A stretch of 64,000 bases of DNA, taken from NCBI GenBank assembly GCA_964507025.1, contig CAZDOK010000003.1, forward strand, positions 124,001 to 188,000, written 5' to 3'. Each line of letters begins with the position of its first letter. Position 1 is the first letter of the stretch. The position numbers were made by a program, and so were the translations under genes. Of this stretch, positions 23,718 through 33,291 are shown piece after piece. The DNA comes from Amarobacter sp964507025. Lineage in GTDB: Bacteria; Chloroflexota; Dehalococcoidia; Tepidiformales; Tepidiformaceae. Under the pieces are notes generated by a model. It did not search any database. It saw nothing but the letters and a program-made list of their open reading frames with translations, and was not told where the DNA came from.

Positions 23718-25720
23718 GTCCCGCTCCCGGGAGGCCGGGCCTGCCACCCCCTGCCGGGCGCCCCTCGCGGGTGGTGATCGAACGGGTCAGGCCCGAGGTC
23801 GACGCGGGCCGCTTCGCGGCGAAGCGCGTTGAGGGAGATACCGTCGAGGTCACAGCCACGATCTTTGCCGATGGCCACGAGGTCCTGGCTGCGGAGGTGC
23901 TTTTCCGCCGCGAGGGAGAGCGATCGTGGTCCCGCGCATCAATGTGCCCGACCGTTAACGACCGCTGGGAGGGCGCCTTCCCGGTGCCCTCCATCGACCG
24001 GTATGCGTACACCGTGGAGGCATGGATTGACCGCTACACGACCTGGCTCGAGCGGCTGGAGAAACGGCACGCGGCCGGCCAGGACCTCCAGGTCGAGTTC
24101 GAAGTCGGGGCGAGCATGCTGGCACGCGCGGCGGAACCCGCCCCCCGGTCCGATGCCCGTGTGCTGAATGAGGCCGCGGGCCGGCTCCCGTCGCTGGGGG
24201 CCGATGAGGGCGTCGCGCTCGCGCGGAGCGTGGCGGACGTCGCCCGGCGCCACCAGTCGCGGGGCTCCGTGGCGCGGTACTCCCGCATGCTGTCGCTGGT
24301 GGTCGAACGCGAACGTGCCGGGTTTGGCGCCTGGTACGAGTTCTTCCCCCGCTCGTTCGGGAAGGAGGGCGCCCACGGCACGTTAGCCGATGCGGAGAGT
24401 GTGCTGCCGTACATCCAGTCGATGGGCTTCGACGTGGTGTACCTGCCGCCCATCCACCCCATCGGCACGTCTAACCGTAAGGGCCTGAACAACGCGCTCG
24501 AAGCCGCGCCAGGCGACCCGGGCAGCCCATGGGCGATCGGCTCAGAGGCGGGAGGTCACTGTGCCGTGCACCCCGAACTCGGCACGCTCGATGACTTCCG
24601 CCGCTTCCGCGAGAGGGCTGAGGGGCTCGGGCTGGACGTGGCGCTCGACCTTGCCTTTCAGTGTTCTCCTGACCACCCCTGGGTGTCCGAACACCCGGAG
24701 TGGTTCGAACACCTGCCCGACGGCTCAATTCGCCACGCCGAGAATCCGCCGAAGAAGTACGAAGACATCGTCCCGTTCGATTTCGAGTGCGACGAGTGGA
24801 CCGCGCTCTGGGAGGCGCTCCGGGGAGTGGTCGCGTTCTGGATACGCCAGGGCGTGCGGATCTTCCGCGTCGACAATCCTCACACCAAGCCGTTTGCCTT
24901 CTGGGAGTGGCTGATCGACTCGACCCGGCGCGATCACCCCGACGTCATCTTCCTCTCCGAGGCCTTCACGCGGCCGGCGGTCCTGCACTACCTGGCGAAG
25001 CTCGGCTTCAGCCAGTCGTACAACTACTTCGCCTGGCGCAATACCCGCGATGAGCTGACCAGCTACGTGAACGAACTCATGACCGAGCCCGGACGCGACT
25101 ATCTCCGCCCGAATTTCTGGCCGAATACGCCCGACATCCTGACGGGCTACCTGCAGGCTGGCGGGCGGCCCGCGTTCATGGTCCGGCTGGTGCTGGCGGC
25201 CACGCTCGGCGGGAGTTACGGCCTCTACGGGCCCGCGTTCGAGCTCTGCGAGGACCGGCCGCGCGAGCCCGGGTCGGAGGAATACCTCGATTCCGAGAAG
25301 TACCAGCTTCGCCGGTGGGACCTCGCGAATCCGTGGAGCCTGCGCGACTTCATCGGCCGGGTGAACGGCATCCGACGCCAGAGCCCGGCCTTCCGCAACG
25401 ATGCGCGGTTCCGCTTCCACGAAACGGATAACGACCGGCTCATCTGCTACAGCCGCACCGCGCCCGGCGGCGAAACCGTGGTTGTGGTGGTCAACCTGGA
25501 CCCGCACTTCAAGCAGACGGGGCACATCGAACTGGACCCGGCGGTGGTGCGCGTAGAGCCCGGGACGCAGTTCCAGGCCCACGACCTTTTGGGCGGTGGG
25601 CGTTACCTCTGGCAGGGAAGCCGGAATTACGTTGAACTGGATCCAGCAGTCACCCCGGCGCACATCTTCCTGTTGAGGACAGAGCGCCGCTCGGAGCGCG
25701 ACTTCGAATACTTCCTGTAG
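23714..25720 (+). CDS. glgE: Alpha-1,4-glucan:maltose-1-phosphate maltosyltransferase
   Basis: A 668-residue GH13_3 enzyme that transfers maltose from maltose-1-phosphate to growing alpha-1,4-glucan. An N-terminal beta domain (about 1-95) and helical insert are followed by the barrel: W-Y-E-F-F-P-R-S, Y-L-P-P-I-H-P-I-G, the nucleophile Asp in F-R-V-D-N-P-H-T-K-P and the acid Glu in F-L-S-E-A-F-T-R-P. The start is GTG 23714, overlapping the stop of the small gene before it. It is followed after 13 nt by the TreS-maltokinase fusion, which makes its substrate from trehalose. Confidence 0.96.
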   Translation: MSPAPGRPGLPPPAGRPSRVVIERVRPEVDAGRFAAKRVEGDTVEVTATIFADGHEVLAAEVLFRREGERSWSRASMCPTVNDRWEGAFPVPSIDRYAYTVEAWIDRYTTWLERLEKRHAAGQDLQVEFEVGASMLARAAEPAPRSDARVLNEAAGRLPSLGADEGVALARSVADVARRHQSRGSVARYSRMLSLVVERERAGFGAWYEFFPRSFGKEGAHGTLADAESVLPYIQSMGFDVVYLPPIHPIGTSNRKGLNNALEAAPGDPGSPWAIGSEAGGHCAVHPELGTLDDFRRFRERAEGLGLDVALDLAFQCSPDHPWVSEHPEWFEHLPDGSIRHAENPPKKYEDIVPFDFECDEWTALWEALRGVVAFWIRQGVRIFRVDNPHTKPFAFWEWLIDSTRRDHPDVIFLSEAFTRPAVLHYLAKLGFSQSYNYFAWRNTRDELTSYVNELMTEPGRDYLRPNFWPNTPDILTGYLQAGGRPAFMVRLVLAATLGGSYGLYGPAFELCEDRPREPGSEEYLDSEKYQLRRWDLANPWSLRDFIGRVNGIRRQSPAFRNDARFRFHETDNDRLICYSRTAPGGETVVVVVNLDPHFKQTGHIELDPAVVRVEPGTQFQAHDLLGGGRYLWQGSRNYVELDPAVTPAHIFLLRTERRSERDFEYFL

Positions 25721-25733
25721 GGAGGGAGAACGC

Positions 25734-28700
25734 TTGACCAGCCCCACCCGCGCTGCCGCCGCAGCCAGTGTTGAACCGGCGAGCGATCCCCTTTGGTTCA
25801 AGGATGCTGTCATCTACGAGGTGCACGTCCGCGCTTTCATGGATGCGGACGGCGATGGGATGGGCGACTTCGCGGGCATGACGCAGAAGCTGGACTATCT
25901 CCAGGAACTCGGGGTCACGGCGATCTGGCTCCTGCCGTTCTACGAATCCCCTTTGCGAGACGATGGGTACGACATCGCGGACTACCGCAAGATCCACCCT
26001 TCGTACGGCACGCTGCGTGACTTCAAGCGGTTCCTGGCCGAAGCGCACGCTCGGGGCCTGCGCGTCATCACCGAACTGGTGATCAATCACACGAGCGATC
26101 AGCACGCCTGGTTTCAGCGGGCGCGGCGGGCGCCGGAAGGCAGCGCCTACCGCGACTACTACGTGTGGAGCGACACGGCGACGGAGTACTCCGAGGCGCG
26201 AATCATCTTCAAGGACTTCGAGCGTTCGAACTGGACGTGGGACCCGGTTGCCGGGCAGTACTACTGGCACCGCTTCTATTCGCACCAGCCCGACCTGAAC
26301 TTCGATAACCCGCGCGTGCGCCAGGAGATCCTCGACCTCGTCGACTACTGGTTTGCGATGGGCGTGGATGGATTCCGGCTCGATGCCGTGCCGTACCTGT
26401 TCGAACGCGAGGGCACCAGCTGCGAGAACCTGCCCGAGACTCACGCCTTCCTGAAGGAGCTGCGGGCCCACGTCGACCGGAAGTTCCCGGGCCGGATGCT
26501 GCTCGCCGAGGCCAACCAATGGCCCGAGGATGCAGCCCGCTACTTCGGCGATGGCGACGAATGCCACATGGCCTACCACTTCCCGCTCATGCCGCGCCTC
26601 TTCATGGCGGTCCGCATGGAGGACCGGTTCCCCATCACCGAGATCCTGGACCAGACGCCCGAGATCCCTGAGAACACCCAGTGGGCCCTCTTCCTCCGCA
26701 ACCACGATGAGCTCACCCTCGAGATGGTCACCGACGAAGAGCGCGACTACATGTACCGGGTATATGCGGCAGAGGACCGCGCGCGCATCAACCTGGGCAT
26801 CCGCCGCCGGCTGGCGCCGCTTCTTGGCCACAACCGCCGCCTGATTGAGCTGATGAACGCCCTGCTGCTCTCGATGAATGGCACGCCCGTCATCTACTAC
26901 GGCGACGAGCTCGGGATGGGCGACAACATCTACCTGGGCGACCGCGACAGCGTGCGGACGCCGATGCAATGGAGCGCCGACCGCAACGCGGGGTTCTCGC
27001 GCGCCAACCCGCAGCGGCTCTACCTGCCGGTGATCATCGATCCCGAGTATCACTACGAGTCGATAAACGTCGATGCCCAGCAGGCGAACCCGTCGCTCTT
27101 GCTCTGGTGGATGCGCCGCCTGATCGCGTTGCGCACGCGCTACCGGGCCTTCAGCCGGGGCTCGATGACCTTCCTCGATACAGACAACCGGCGGGTGCTG
27201 GCGTTCCTCCGGGAGCACGATGGCGAGCGCATCCTGGTTGTCGCGAATCTGTCGCGATTTACGCAGGCCGTGAACGTGAACATCGGCGCCTGTGCGGGCC
27301 TCACGCCGGTCGAGATGTTCGGCCACACCCACTTCCCGCCCGTCACGCATGACCCGTACTTCCTCTCGCTGGGTCCCCATGCGTTCTACTGGTTCCTGCT
27401 CGAACCGGCATCGGGGCACGTCCAATCCGAACCGGGACAGGCCCCACCACTGATGGTGGACCGTGACTGGCAGGAACTGATCAACGGCCGCCGCAAGTCG
27501 CTCGAAGCCGCACTCTCTGTCTACCTTCCCGGGCGCCGGTGGTTCGGCGCGAAGGCGCGCAATGCCCGGCGGCTGACGATCATCGAGGCCATTCCCTTCC
27601 GCACCCGCGGCGCGCCCGAGTCGGCCTACGTGCTGGCGCGCGTCGAGTACGACCAGGGCGAGCCGGATTGCTACGCCATCCTGCTTTCGGCCGTGCAGAC
27701 CGACAGGGCCGCGGCCATCGAGAGAACCGTCCCGTGGGCGTTGATCACGACCATCGAAGACCGCGGCGGAACGGTGCTTCATCTCGTCGATGGGCTCGCG
27801 CTGCCCGAAGTCGCGTCAGCGTTCCTCGATGCGTTCCGGTCGCGCGCGAAATTCTCCAGCGCGAAGGGAACACTGGCCTTTTCCGTTGAGCCGGGCTTCC
27901 GCTACCGGCCCGGACCCGATGAACCGCCTGCGGCGATCCACCGGGGAGAACAGAGCAACACCTCGGTCATCTACCCCGGCCGGTTCATCCTCAAGTTCAT
28001 CCGCCGCGTCGAACCCGGCATCCACCCACAGGTCGAGATGCAGCAATTCCTGCGCGGCACGGAATTGGGCGATTCGGTGCCCCACCTGGCCGGGACCATC
28101 AGCTACTCGACGCCGGGACAGAAAGCGGCCGTGTCGGGAGTCCTCGAGGAGCTGGTGACGGCGCAGTACGACGCATGGACGTTCGCGGTCGACGAACTTG
28201 GGCGGATGTTGGAGGAGGTTGCGGCCGCGCGGATAGACCCGCCGGCGGTGCCCCGCCGCTCGCATCCGTTGGATGCCCCGGCCACTCCGCCTGTCATGCG
28301 GGAGGCTTCCGCATCGTGGCTGCAGTTCGCGCGCACCCTTGGCGAACGGACGGGCCACCTCCACGCCGCGCTCGCATCCGACCGCGAGAATCCCGCGTTC
28401 GCGCCGGAGCGGTACACGCCGTTCTACCAGCGAGCGCTGGCACAGGCATTCCGGGGCCAGGCGCGAGACGCCTTTCGTGTGCTGCGGGGGAAACTCGATG
28501 CCCTGGAAGAGGCCTCACGCGAACGCGCGGAAACCGTGCTCGCCGAGGAGTCGGCAATCCTCAAGCGCCTCCAGGCGGTGGCCGACCGCCCGCTCGCCAG
28601 CGCCCGGATTCGTTGCCATGGCGACCTGCACCTCGGGCAGGTCCTGATCGCCGGCCGCGAACCCATCTTCATCGACTTCGAGGGTGAACCGGTCCGCTCG

Positions 28701-29075
28701 CTGGGCGAACGCCGGGTCAAGCGCTCGCCGTTGCGCGATGTCGCGGGAATGGTGCGCTCGTTCCACTACGCCAGCCGGCACGCGTTGCGCGAGCTCGTCG
28801 AATCGCAGGCGGCCGGCTCGGGGACCGACCTCGAGGCGTGGGCGCGGGCCTGGAACCTCTGGAGCGCCGCAGAGTACCTGGGCGGCTACTTCGACGTTGC
28901 CGGTTCCACGGGGCTGCTGCCTTCCGACACCGACGAGCATCGATTCTTGCTCGATAGCTTCCTGCTCGACAAGGCACTGTACGAAGTGCGCTACGAACTC
29001 GATAGCCGGCCCGCATGGGTTGATATCCCGCTCCAGGGGATCGTCGAACTCATGGATGTCGCTATCCTCGATTGA
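25734..29075 (+). CDS. treS: Trehalose synthase-maltokinase fusion (TreS-Mak)
   Basis: A 1113-residue bifunctional enzyme. Residues about 20-560 are a GH13 trehalose synthase: Y-E-V-H-V-R-A-F-x-D, nucleophile Asp in D-G-F-R-L-D-A-V-P-Y, Glu in L-L-A-E-A-N-Q-W and F-L-R-N-H-D-E-L-T. Residues about 590-1113 are a Pep2-type maltokinase with the catalytic H-G-D-L-H-L-G-Q and the metal-binding I-D-F-E-G-E-P. It isomerises trehalose to maltose and phosphorylates it to maltose-1-phosphate for GlgE. The start is TTG 25734, with GGGAGGGAG upstream. Separate or fused forms both exist in other bacteria; here the fusion is clear and uninterrupted. Confidence 0.95.
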   Translation: MTSPTRAAAAASVEPASDPLWFKDAVIYEVHVRAFMDADGDGMGDFAGMTQKLDYLQELGVTAIWLLPFYESPLRDDGYDIADYRKIHPSYGTLRDFKRFLAEAHARGLRVITELVINHTSDQHAWFQRARRAPEGSAYRDYYVWSDTATEYSEARIIFKDFERSNWTWDPVAGQYYWHRFYSHQPDLNFDNPRVRQEILDLVDYWFAMGVDGFRLDAVPYLFEREGTSCENLPETHAFLKELRAHVDRKFPGRMLLAEANQWPEDAARYFGDGDECHMAYHFPLMPRLFMAVRMEDRFPITEILDQTPEIPENTQWALFLRNHDELTLEMVTDEERDYMYRVYAAEDRARINLGIRRRLAPLLGHNRRLIELMNALLLSMNGTPVIYYGDELGMGDNIYLGDRDSVRTPMQWSADRNAGFSRANPQRLYLPVIIDPEYHYESINVDAQQANPSLLLWWMRRLIALRTRYRAFSRGSMTFLDTDNRRVLAFLREHDGERILVVANLSRFTQAVNVNIGACAGLTPVEMFGHTHFPPVTHDPYFLSLGPHAFYWFLLEPASGHVQSEPGQAPPLMVDRDWQELINGRRKSLEAALSVYLPGRRWFGAKARNARRLTIIEAIPFRTRGAPESAYVLARVEYDQGEPDCYAILLSAVQTDRAAAIERTVPWALITTIEDRGGTVLHLVDGLALPEVASAFLDAFRSRAKFSSAKGTLAFSVEPGFRYRPGPDEPPAAIHRGEQSNTSVIYPGRFILKFIRRVEPGIHPQVEMQQFLRGTELGDSVPHLAGTISYSTPGQKAAVSGVLEELVTAQYDAWTFAVDELGRMLEEVAAARIDPPAVPRRSHPLDAPATPPVMREASASWLQFARTLGERTGHLHAALASDRENPAFAPERYTPFYQRALAQAFRGQARDAFRVLRGKLDALEEASRERAETVLAEESAILKRLQAVADRPLASARIRCHGDLHLGQVLIAGREPIFIDFEGEPVRSLGERRVKRSPLRDVAGMVRSFHYASRHALRELVESQAAGSGTDLEAWARAWNLWSAAEYLGGYFDVAGSTGLLPSDTDEHRFLLDSFLLDKALYEVRYELDSRPAWVDIPLQGIVELMDVAILD

Positions 29076-29093
29076 CCGCACCCGGAGGTGCCA

Positions 29094-31016
29094 ATGCCGC
29101 CCCATACCGCCGGAATGCCGGCTTCGCTGTTCACCACCGACGATCTCTACCTGTTCAACGAGGGCACGCACACACGCCTCTACCGCTCGCTGGGCGCGCA
29201 CCCCGTGGTGCGCGATGGTGTCCCGGGCGTGAATTTCGCCGTCTGGGCGCCCAATGCCCGGGCAGTGAGCGTGGTGGGTGACTTCAACGATTGGGACGAG
29301 GGCGCCCACACGCTGGGGAACCTGGGTCCATCCGGTATCTGGGAAGGGTTCGTTGCTGGCGCCTCCGAAGGCCAGCGCTACAAGTTCGCCATCACCAGCA
29401 ACCTGGGCGGCACGTTTCTCCGGGCCGACCCGTTCGCATTCCACGCCGAGGAAGCGCCGGCCACGGCCTCCATCGTCCACGATCTCGCATACGAATGGGG
29501 CGATGCCGGGTGGATGGCGGGCCGGGCCGCGCACAACCGGCACGATGGACCGATCTCCATCTACGAAGTGCATCTCGGCTCGTGGATGCGGGACCCGGAG
29601 GACGACCGCCTGCTGACCTATCGCGAACTGGCGCCGAAGCTCGCGCGTTACCTGGTCGACCACGGGTTCACGCACGTCGAGTTCCTGCCCGTGATGGAGC
29701 ACCCGTTCTATGGCTCCTGGGGATACCAGACGACCGGTTACTTCGCGGCGACCGGCCGCTACGGCACGCCCCAGGACTTCATGTACCTCGTGGATGTGCT
29801 CCACCAGAACGGCATCGCCGTGATCCTGGACTGGGTGCCCTCGCACTTTCCCTCGGACGAGTTCGCCCTCGCGAAGTTCGATGGCTCGCACCTGTTCGAG
29901 CATGCCGACCCCCGCCGCGGCTACCACCCCGACTGGGGCAGCCTCATCTTCAACTACGGTCGCCACGAAGTCCGGGCCTTCCTGCTCAGCAGCGCCCTCT
30001 TCTGGCTCGAGGTGTTCCACGCCGACGGCCTCCGCGTGGATGCCGTGGCCTCGATGCTGTACCTGGATTACTCACGCAAGGAAGGCGAGTGGATCCCGAA
30101 CGTCTATGGCGGGCGCGAGGACCTGGACGCGATCAGCTTCCTGCGCCAGCTGAACGAGGCCGCCTACGCGTTCGACCCCGGCATCCAGATGTTCGCCGAG
30201 GAATCGACAGCGTGGCCCGGCGTCTCGCGCCCGACCTACCTGGGTGGCCTGGGGTTCGGCTTCAAGTGGGACATGGGCTGGATGCACGACACGCTCAAAT
30301 ACATGGCTGAAGACCCGGTGCACCGCAAGTACCATCACAACCTGCTGACATTCCGCGCCCTGTACGGCTTCACGGAGAACTTCGTGCTCGCGCTCTCGCA
30401 CGATGAGGTGGTCCACGGCAAGGGATCGTTGCTGGGCAAGATGCCGGGCGACGACTGGCAGAAGTTCGCGAACCTGCGCACGCTGCTCGCCTACATGTGG
30501 TGCCTGCCGGGGAAGAAGCTGCTCTTCATGGGCGCGGAGTTTGGCCAGTGGGCGGAATGGAACCACGAGTCCAGCCTCGACTGGCACCTGGCGGGGTACG
30601 AACGCCACAACGGACTGCAGCGCCTGGTGGGCGACCTGAATGCGCTCTACCGGGGCAGCGCCGCCCTGCACCGCACGGATTGCGACCCGGTGGGCTTCGA
30701 GTGGATCGACTGCCACGATGGCGACCAGAGCACGCTCTCCTTCGTCCGCCGCACGGCCGATGGGAAGGAGGTGCTGGCGGTGGTCTGCAACTTCACGCCG
30801 GTGCCGCGGCCGAACTTCCGCGTTGGCGTGCCCGTGTCCGGTCACTGGCGCGAAGTGCTCAACACCGATGCGCCGATCTACGGCGGGAGCGGCCAGGGCA
30901 ACCTGGGCGGCCTCGACACGGTGCCGATCCCTTCGCACGACGAGCCGCAGTCGCTGCTCATCACGCTACCCCCGCTCGCGGCGGTGGTGTTCAGGGCCGA
31001 AGCATCGCCGGACTGA
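29094..31016 (+). CDS. glgB: 1,4-alpha-glucan branching enzyme
   Basis: A 640-residue GH13 branching enzyme. An N-terminal CBM48 domain (G-V-N-F-A-V-W-A-P-N, V-V-G-D-F-N-D-W) precedes the barrel, with nucleophile Asp in G-L-R-V-D-A-V-A-S-M-L-Y, acid Glu in A-E-E-S-T-A-W-P and the L-S-H-D-E-V-V-H-G-K motif. It introduces alpha-1,6 branches into the glucan made by GlgE. I chose ATG 29094, 5 nt after GGAGG; a GTG two codons earlier is possible. Its 3' end overlaps the convergent CaiB gene by 26 bp. Confidence 0.96.
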   Translation: MPPHTAGMPASLFTTDDLYLFNEGTHTRLYRSLGAHPVVRDGVPGVNFAVWAPNARAVSVVGDFNDWDEGAHTLGNLGPSGIWEGFVAGASEGQRYKFAITSNLGGTFLRADPFAFHAEEAPATASIVHDLAYEWGDAGWMAGRAAHNRHDGPISIYEVHLGSWMRDPEDDRLLTYRELAPKLARYLVDHGFTHVEFLPVMEHPFYGSWGYQTTGYFAATGRYGTPQDFMYLVDVLHQNGIAVILDWVPSHFPSDEFALAKFDGSHLFEHADPRRGYHPDWGSLIFNYGRHEVRAFLLSSALFWLEVFHADGLRVDAVASMLYLDYSRKEGEWIPNVYGGREDLDAISFLRQLNEAAYAFDPGIQMFAEESTAWPGVSRPTYLGGLGFGFKWDMGWMHDTLKYMAEDPVHRKYHHNLLTFRALYGFTENFVLALSHDEVVHGKGSLLGKMPGDDWQKFANLRTLLAYMWCLPGKKLLFMGAEFGQWAEWNHESSLDWHLAGYERHNGLQRLVGDLNALYRGSAALHRTDCDPVGFEWIDCHDGDQSTLSFVRRTADGKEVLAVVCNFTPVPRPNFRVGVPVSGHWREVLNTDAPIYGGSGQGNLGGLDTVPIPSHDEPQSLLITLPPLAAVVFRAEASPD

Positions 31017-33261
31017 CGGACCCTGCCGGCCGGGTGCCGGTGACGCCCTGCTCCTGGAGGCGGGCCAGCGCGTCCGCATCCAACCCCATCGCGGCCAGGA
31101 CCTCCGCCGTGTGCTGCCCGAGTGTGGGCGCGGGCCCCGCGGCCTCGGGCCGGCCGTACTCCGCCCGGATAGGAAGCCCGGGGTAGAGGTGGAAGCCCAC
31201 GTGGGCACGCTCTTCGCCCACCCAGAACCCTGCCTCGACCAGCGGTTCCAGCGAGAGGATTTCGCCCTCGCTGAGCACGGGAACCGCCACGATCCCGGCC
31301 GCGAGCAACCGGTCGACCAGCGCCGCCCGCGATTGGGTCGACGTCCATGCCGCGACGAGCTGTTCGATCTCGCCCTCTCTCGCCTGGCGGCCGGTGAGGG
31401 TGCGGAGCGCCGGGTCGCGGGCCCAGGGCTGGCCGATGGAATCGGCCAGGAGCTGCCAGTCGGTGTCCGAACGCACCTCGATAGCGACCCACTCGCCATC
31501 CGCACAGGGGAAGGCGCCGGAGGGCACACGGCCGCCGAGCCTGTTGCCGTTTCGCCGCGGCACGGTGGCGGTGCGCTGATAGTTCAGCAGGGCCTCGGAG
31601 ACCAGCGGGATGAAGCCTTCGAGCTGAGCCGCCTCGATCACGCGGCCGCAGCCGTCGCGGCCGCGGGCGGCGAGCGCTGCAAGCAGGGCGATGGTGCCGG
31701 TGAGCCCGCTCACTGGGTCGCCGAGGGCGTTGCTGAGCATGACCGGCTCGCCGCCGGGGTAGCCGATCAGCGAGGTGAGCCCCGACATACCCTCGATGGT
31801 GTTGCCGAAGGTGACGTAGCCGCCCTCGGGGCCATCGCTGCCGAAGCCGGGCTGGCGGAGCATGATGAGCCCGGGGTTGTCCGCGCTCAGGCGTTCGTAG
31901 GTCAGGCCGAGCTTTTCGATGATGCCCGCGCCGAAATTCTCGATGACGATGTCGGCCTCGTGGATGAGCCGGTGGGCGAGCTCGTTGCCGGCCGGGGTCG
32001 CGAGGTTGAGCGTGATGCCCCGTTTGCCGCGATTGACGGCATTGAAGACGTGGCTGCGTTCATGCAGGGCGAGCGCCGGGTCATCGCCCGGTGGGCGCGA
32101 GCCACGCCACCAGTCGAAGTGCGTGTGGCTTTCGACCTTGATGACGTCGGCCCCGACTGAGGCGAGGATGTGCCCCGCCAGCGGACCGGCCCACCCCATC
32201 GAAAGGTCGACGACCCGAAGGGCGCCCTCGCGCCAGGGCCCGCCCGGAGCGTGCGAGGCTCCGGCGCGGGAGTTCGTCCGCACGCGGGCCGGGGCGCCTG
32301 GCACTCGATACCGGCGGCCAGCAGGCGTCTCGACCTCGCGCCAGAATCCACGTGCCGCCAGTTGCGGCGAAGCGAGCACTTCCGGCATGTCCGGGTGGGC
32401 CGAACACGGGATGCGGTTGCGCTGAAGCTCGTGATAGACCTCCCAGCGCGTCCGCCGGGCGAGCCAGGGCAGGAGGTACTCGTCGAGCTGGCGGATGTTC
32501 TTCGAGCGTTCGCCGGGCGAGGCAAAGCGCGGGTCGTGGACCAGCTCATGGTGGCCGACCAGCCTCGCGAGCGTCACCCACTGGCTGTGGAGGGCGGCAT
32601 GGATGCCGATGTGCCCGTCCTTGCAGGGCAGCGTCACGATGGTTGGCTGGTTGCGGCTATAGCGGTTGCCCACGCGGCCGCGCAGGGCGCCGTAGTATTG
32701 GAACGCGATGGAGTCGTAGATGAGGGTGGCGGCCATCCCCTCGATCTCCGAGACATCGATGAGCCCGCAGGCGTCGCCCCACCCCGCGTGGCGGGTGAGG
32801 GCCGCGATGGTGGCGTAGAGACCTGCGATGAATTGGCCGAGGCTCACGGGCGCGGCCAGCGGCTCGCGGCCGGGTTCGCCCACCATGGTCATCCAGCCGC
32901 CGGCAGCGTACTGGGCCAGCTCAGTGGCCGGCCGCTCGCTCCATCTGGTGTCCGTGCCCCAGGGTGTGATCCACGCAACCAGCGCATGGCGGCGCAGTTC
33001 GTCGACGCGCTGCCGGGCGGCCGCGGAGACCGGGGCGTCCGTGATGAGGACGCCGCCGGGCTCGACCGCGAGCTCGGGCGTGTCGGTGTATGCCGCGCCC
33101 TCCGCGAGGAACGCGCCCATGCCTTCGGGATCGAGGGCGGTGGTGTGGGCAACCTCGGCACCGAACTGGCGCAGGAGCCACGCGGCATAGGCGGCCGCGA
33201 TGCCGTGGGAGGCGACCGTGAATCGTTGACCGGTGAGCAGGTCCATGTGGCCGCGCATCAT
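30991..33261 (-). CDS. Double-domain CaiB/BaiF (family III) CoA-transferase
   Basis: A 756-residue protein made of two class III CoA-transferase units. The C-terminal unit (about residues 330-756) looks complete: G-A-D-V-I-K-V-E, N-R-G-K-R-G-I-T-L-N and the catalytic Asp in L-G-D-P-V-S-G. The N-terminal unit (about 1-310) keeps the fold signals but reads A-P-V-S-L-G at the corresponding place, so it has lost the catalytic Asp. Family III enzymes move CoA between carboxylic acids. It is followed (upstream in transcription) by the fused carboxylase gene 30 bp away, and the two may share one operon. Substrate unknown. Confidence 0.85.
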   Translation of the reverse strand: MMRGHMDLLTGQRFTVASHGIAAAYAAWLLRQFGAEVAHTTALDPEGMGAFLAEGAAYTDTPELAVEPGGVLITDAPVSAAARQRVDELRRHALVAWITPWGTDTRWSERPATELAQYAAGGWMTMVGEPGREPLAAPVSLGQFIAGLYATIAALTRHAGWGDACGLIDVSEIEGMAATLIYDSIAFQYYGALRGRVGNRYSRNQPTIVTLPCKDGHIGIHAALHSQWVTLARLVGHHELVHDPRFASPGERSKNIRQLDEYLLPWLARRTRWEVYHELQRNRIPCSAHPDMPEVLASPQLAARGFWREVETPAGRRYRVPGAPARVRTNSRAGASHAPGGPWREGALRVVDLSMGWAGPLAGHILASVGADVIKVESHTHFDWWRGSRPPGDDPALALHERSHVFNAVNRGKRGITLNLATPAGNELAHRLIHEADIVIENFGAGIIEKLGLTYERLSADNPGLIMLRQPGFGSDGPEGGYVTFGNTIEGMSGLTSLIGYPGGEPVMLSNALGDPVSGLTGTIALLAALAARGRDGCGRVIEAAQLEGFIPLVSEALLNYQRTATVPRRNGNRLGGRVPSGAFPCADGEWVAIEVRSDTDWQLLADSIGQPWARDPALRTLTGRQAREGEIEQLVAAWTSTQSRAALVDRLLAAGIVAVPVLSEGEILSLEPLVEAGFWVGEERAHVGFHLYPGLPIRAEYGRPEAAGPAPTLGQHTAEVLAAMGLDADALARLQEQGVTGTRPAGSVSPAMLRP

Positions 33262-33291
33262 AGCGCCCCGCGCAGCGTTCGCGAACCCGGT

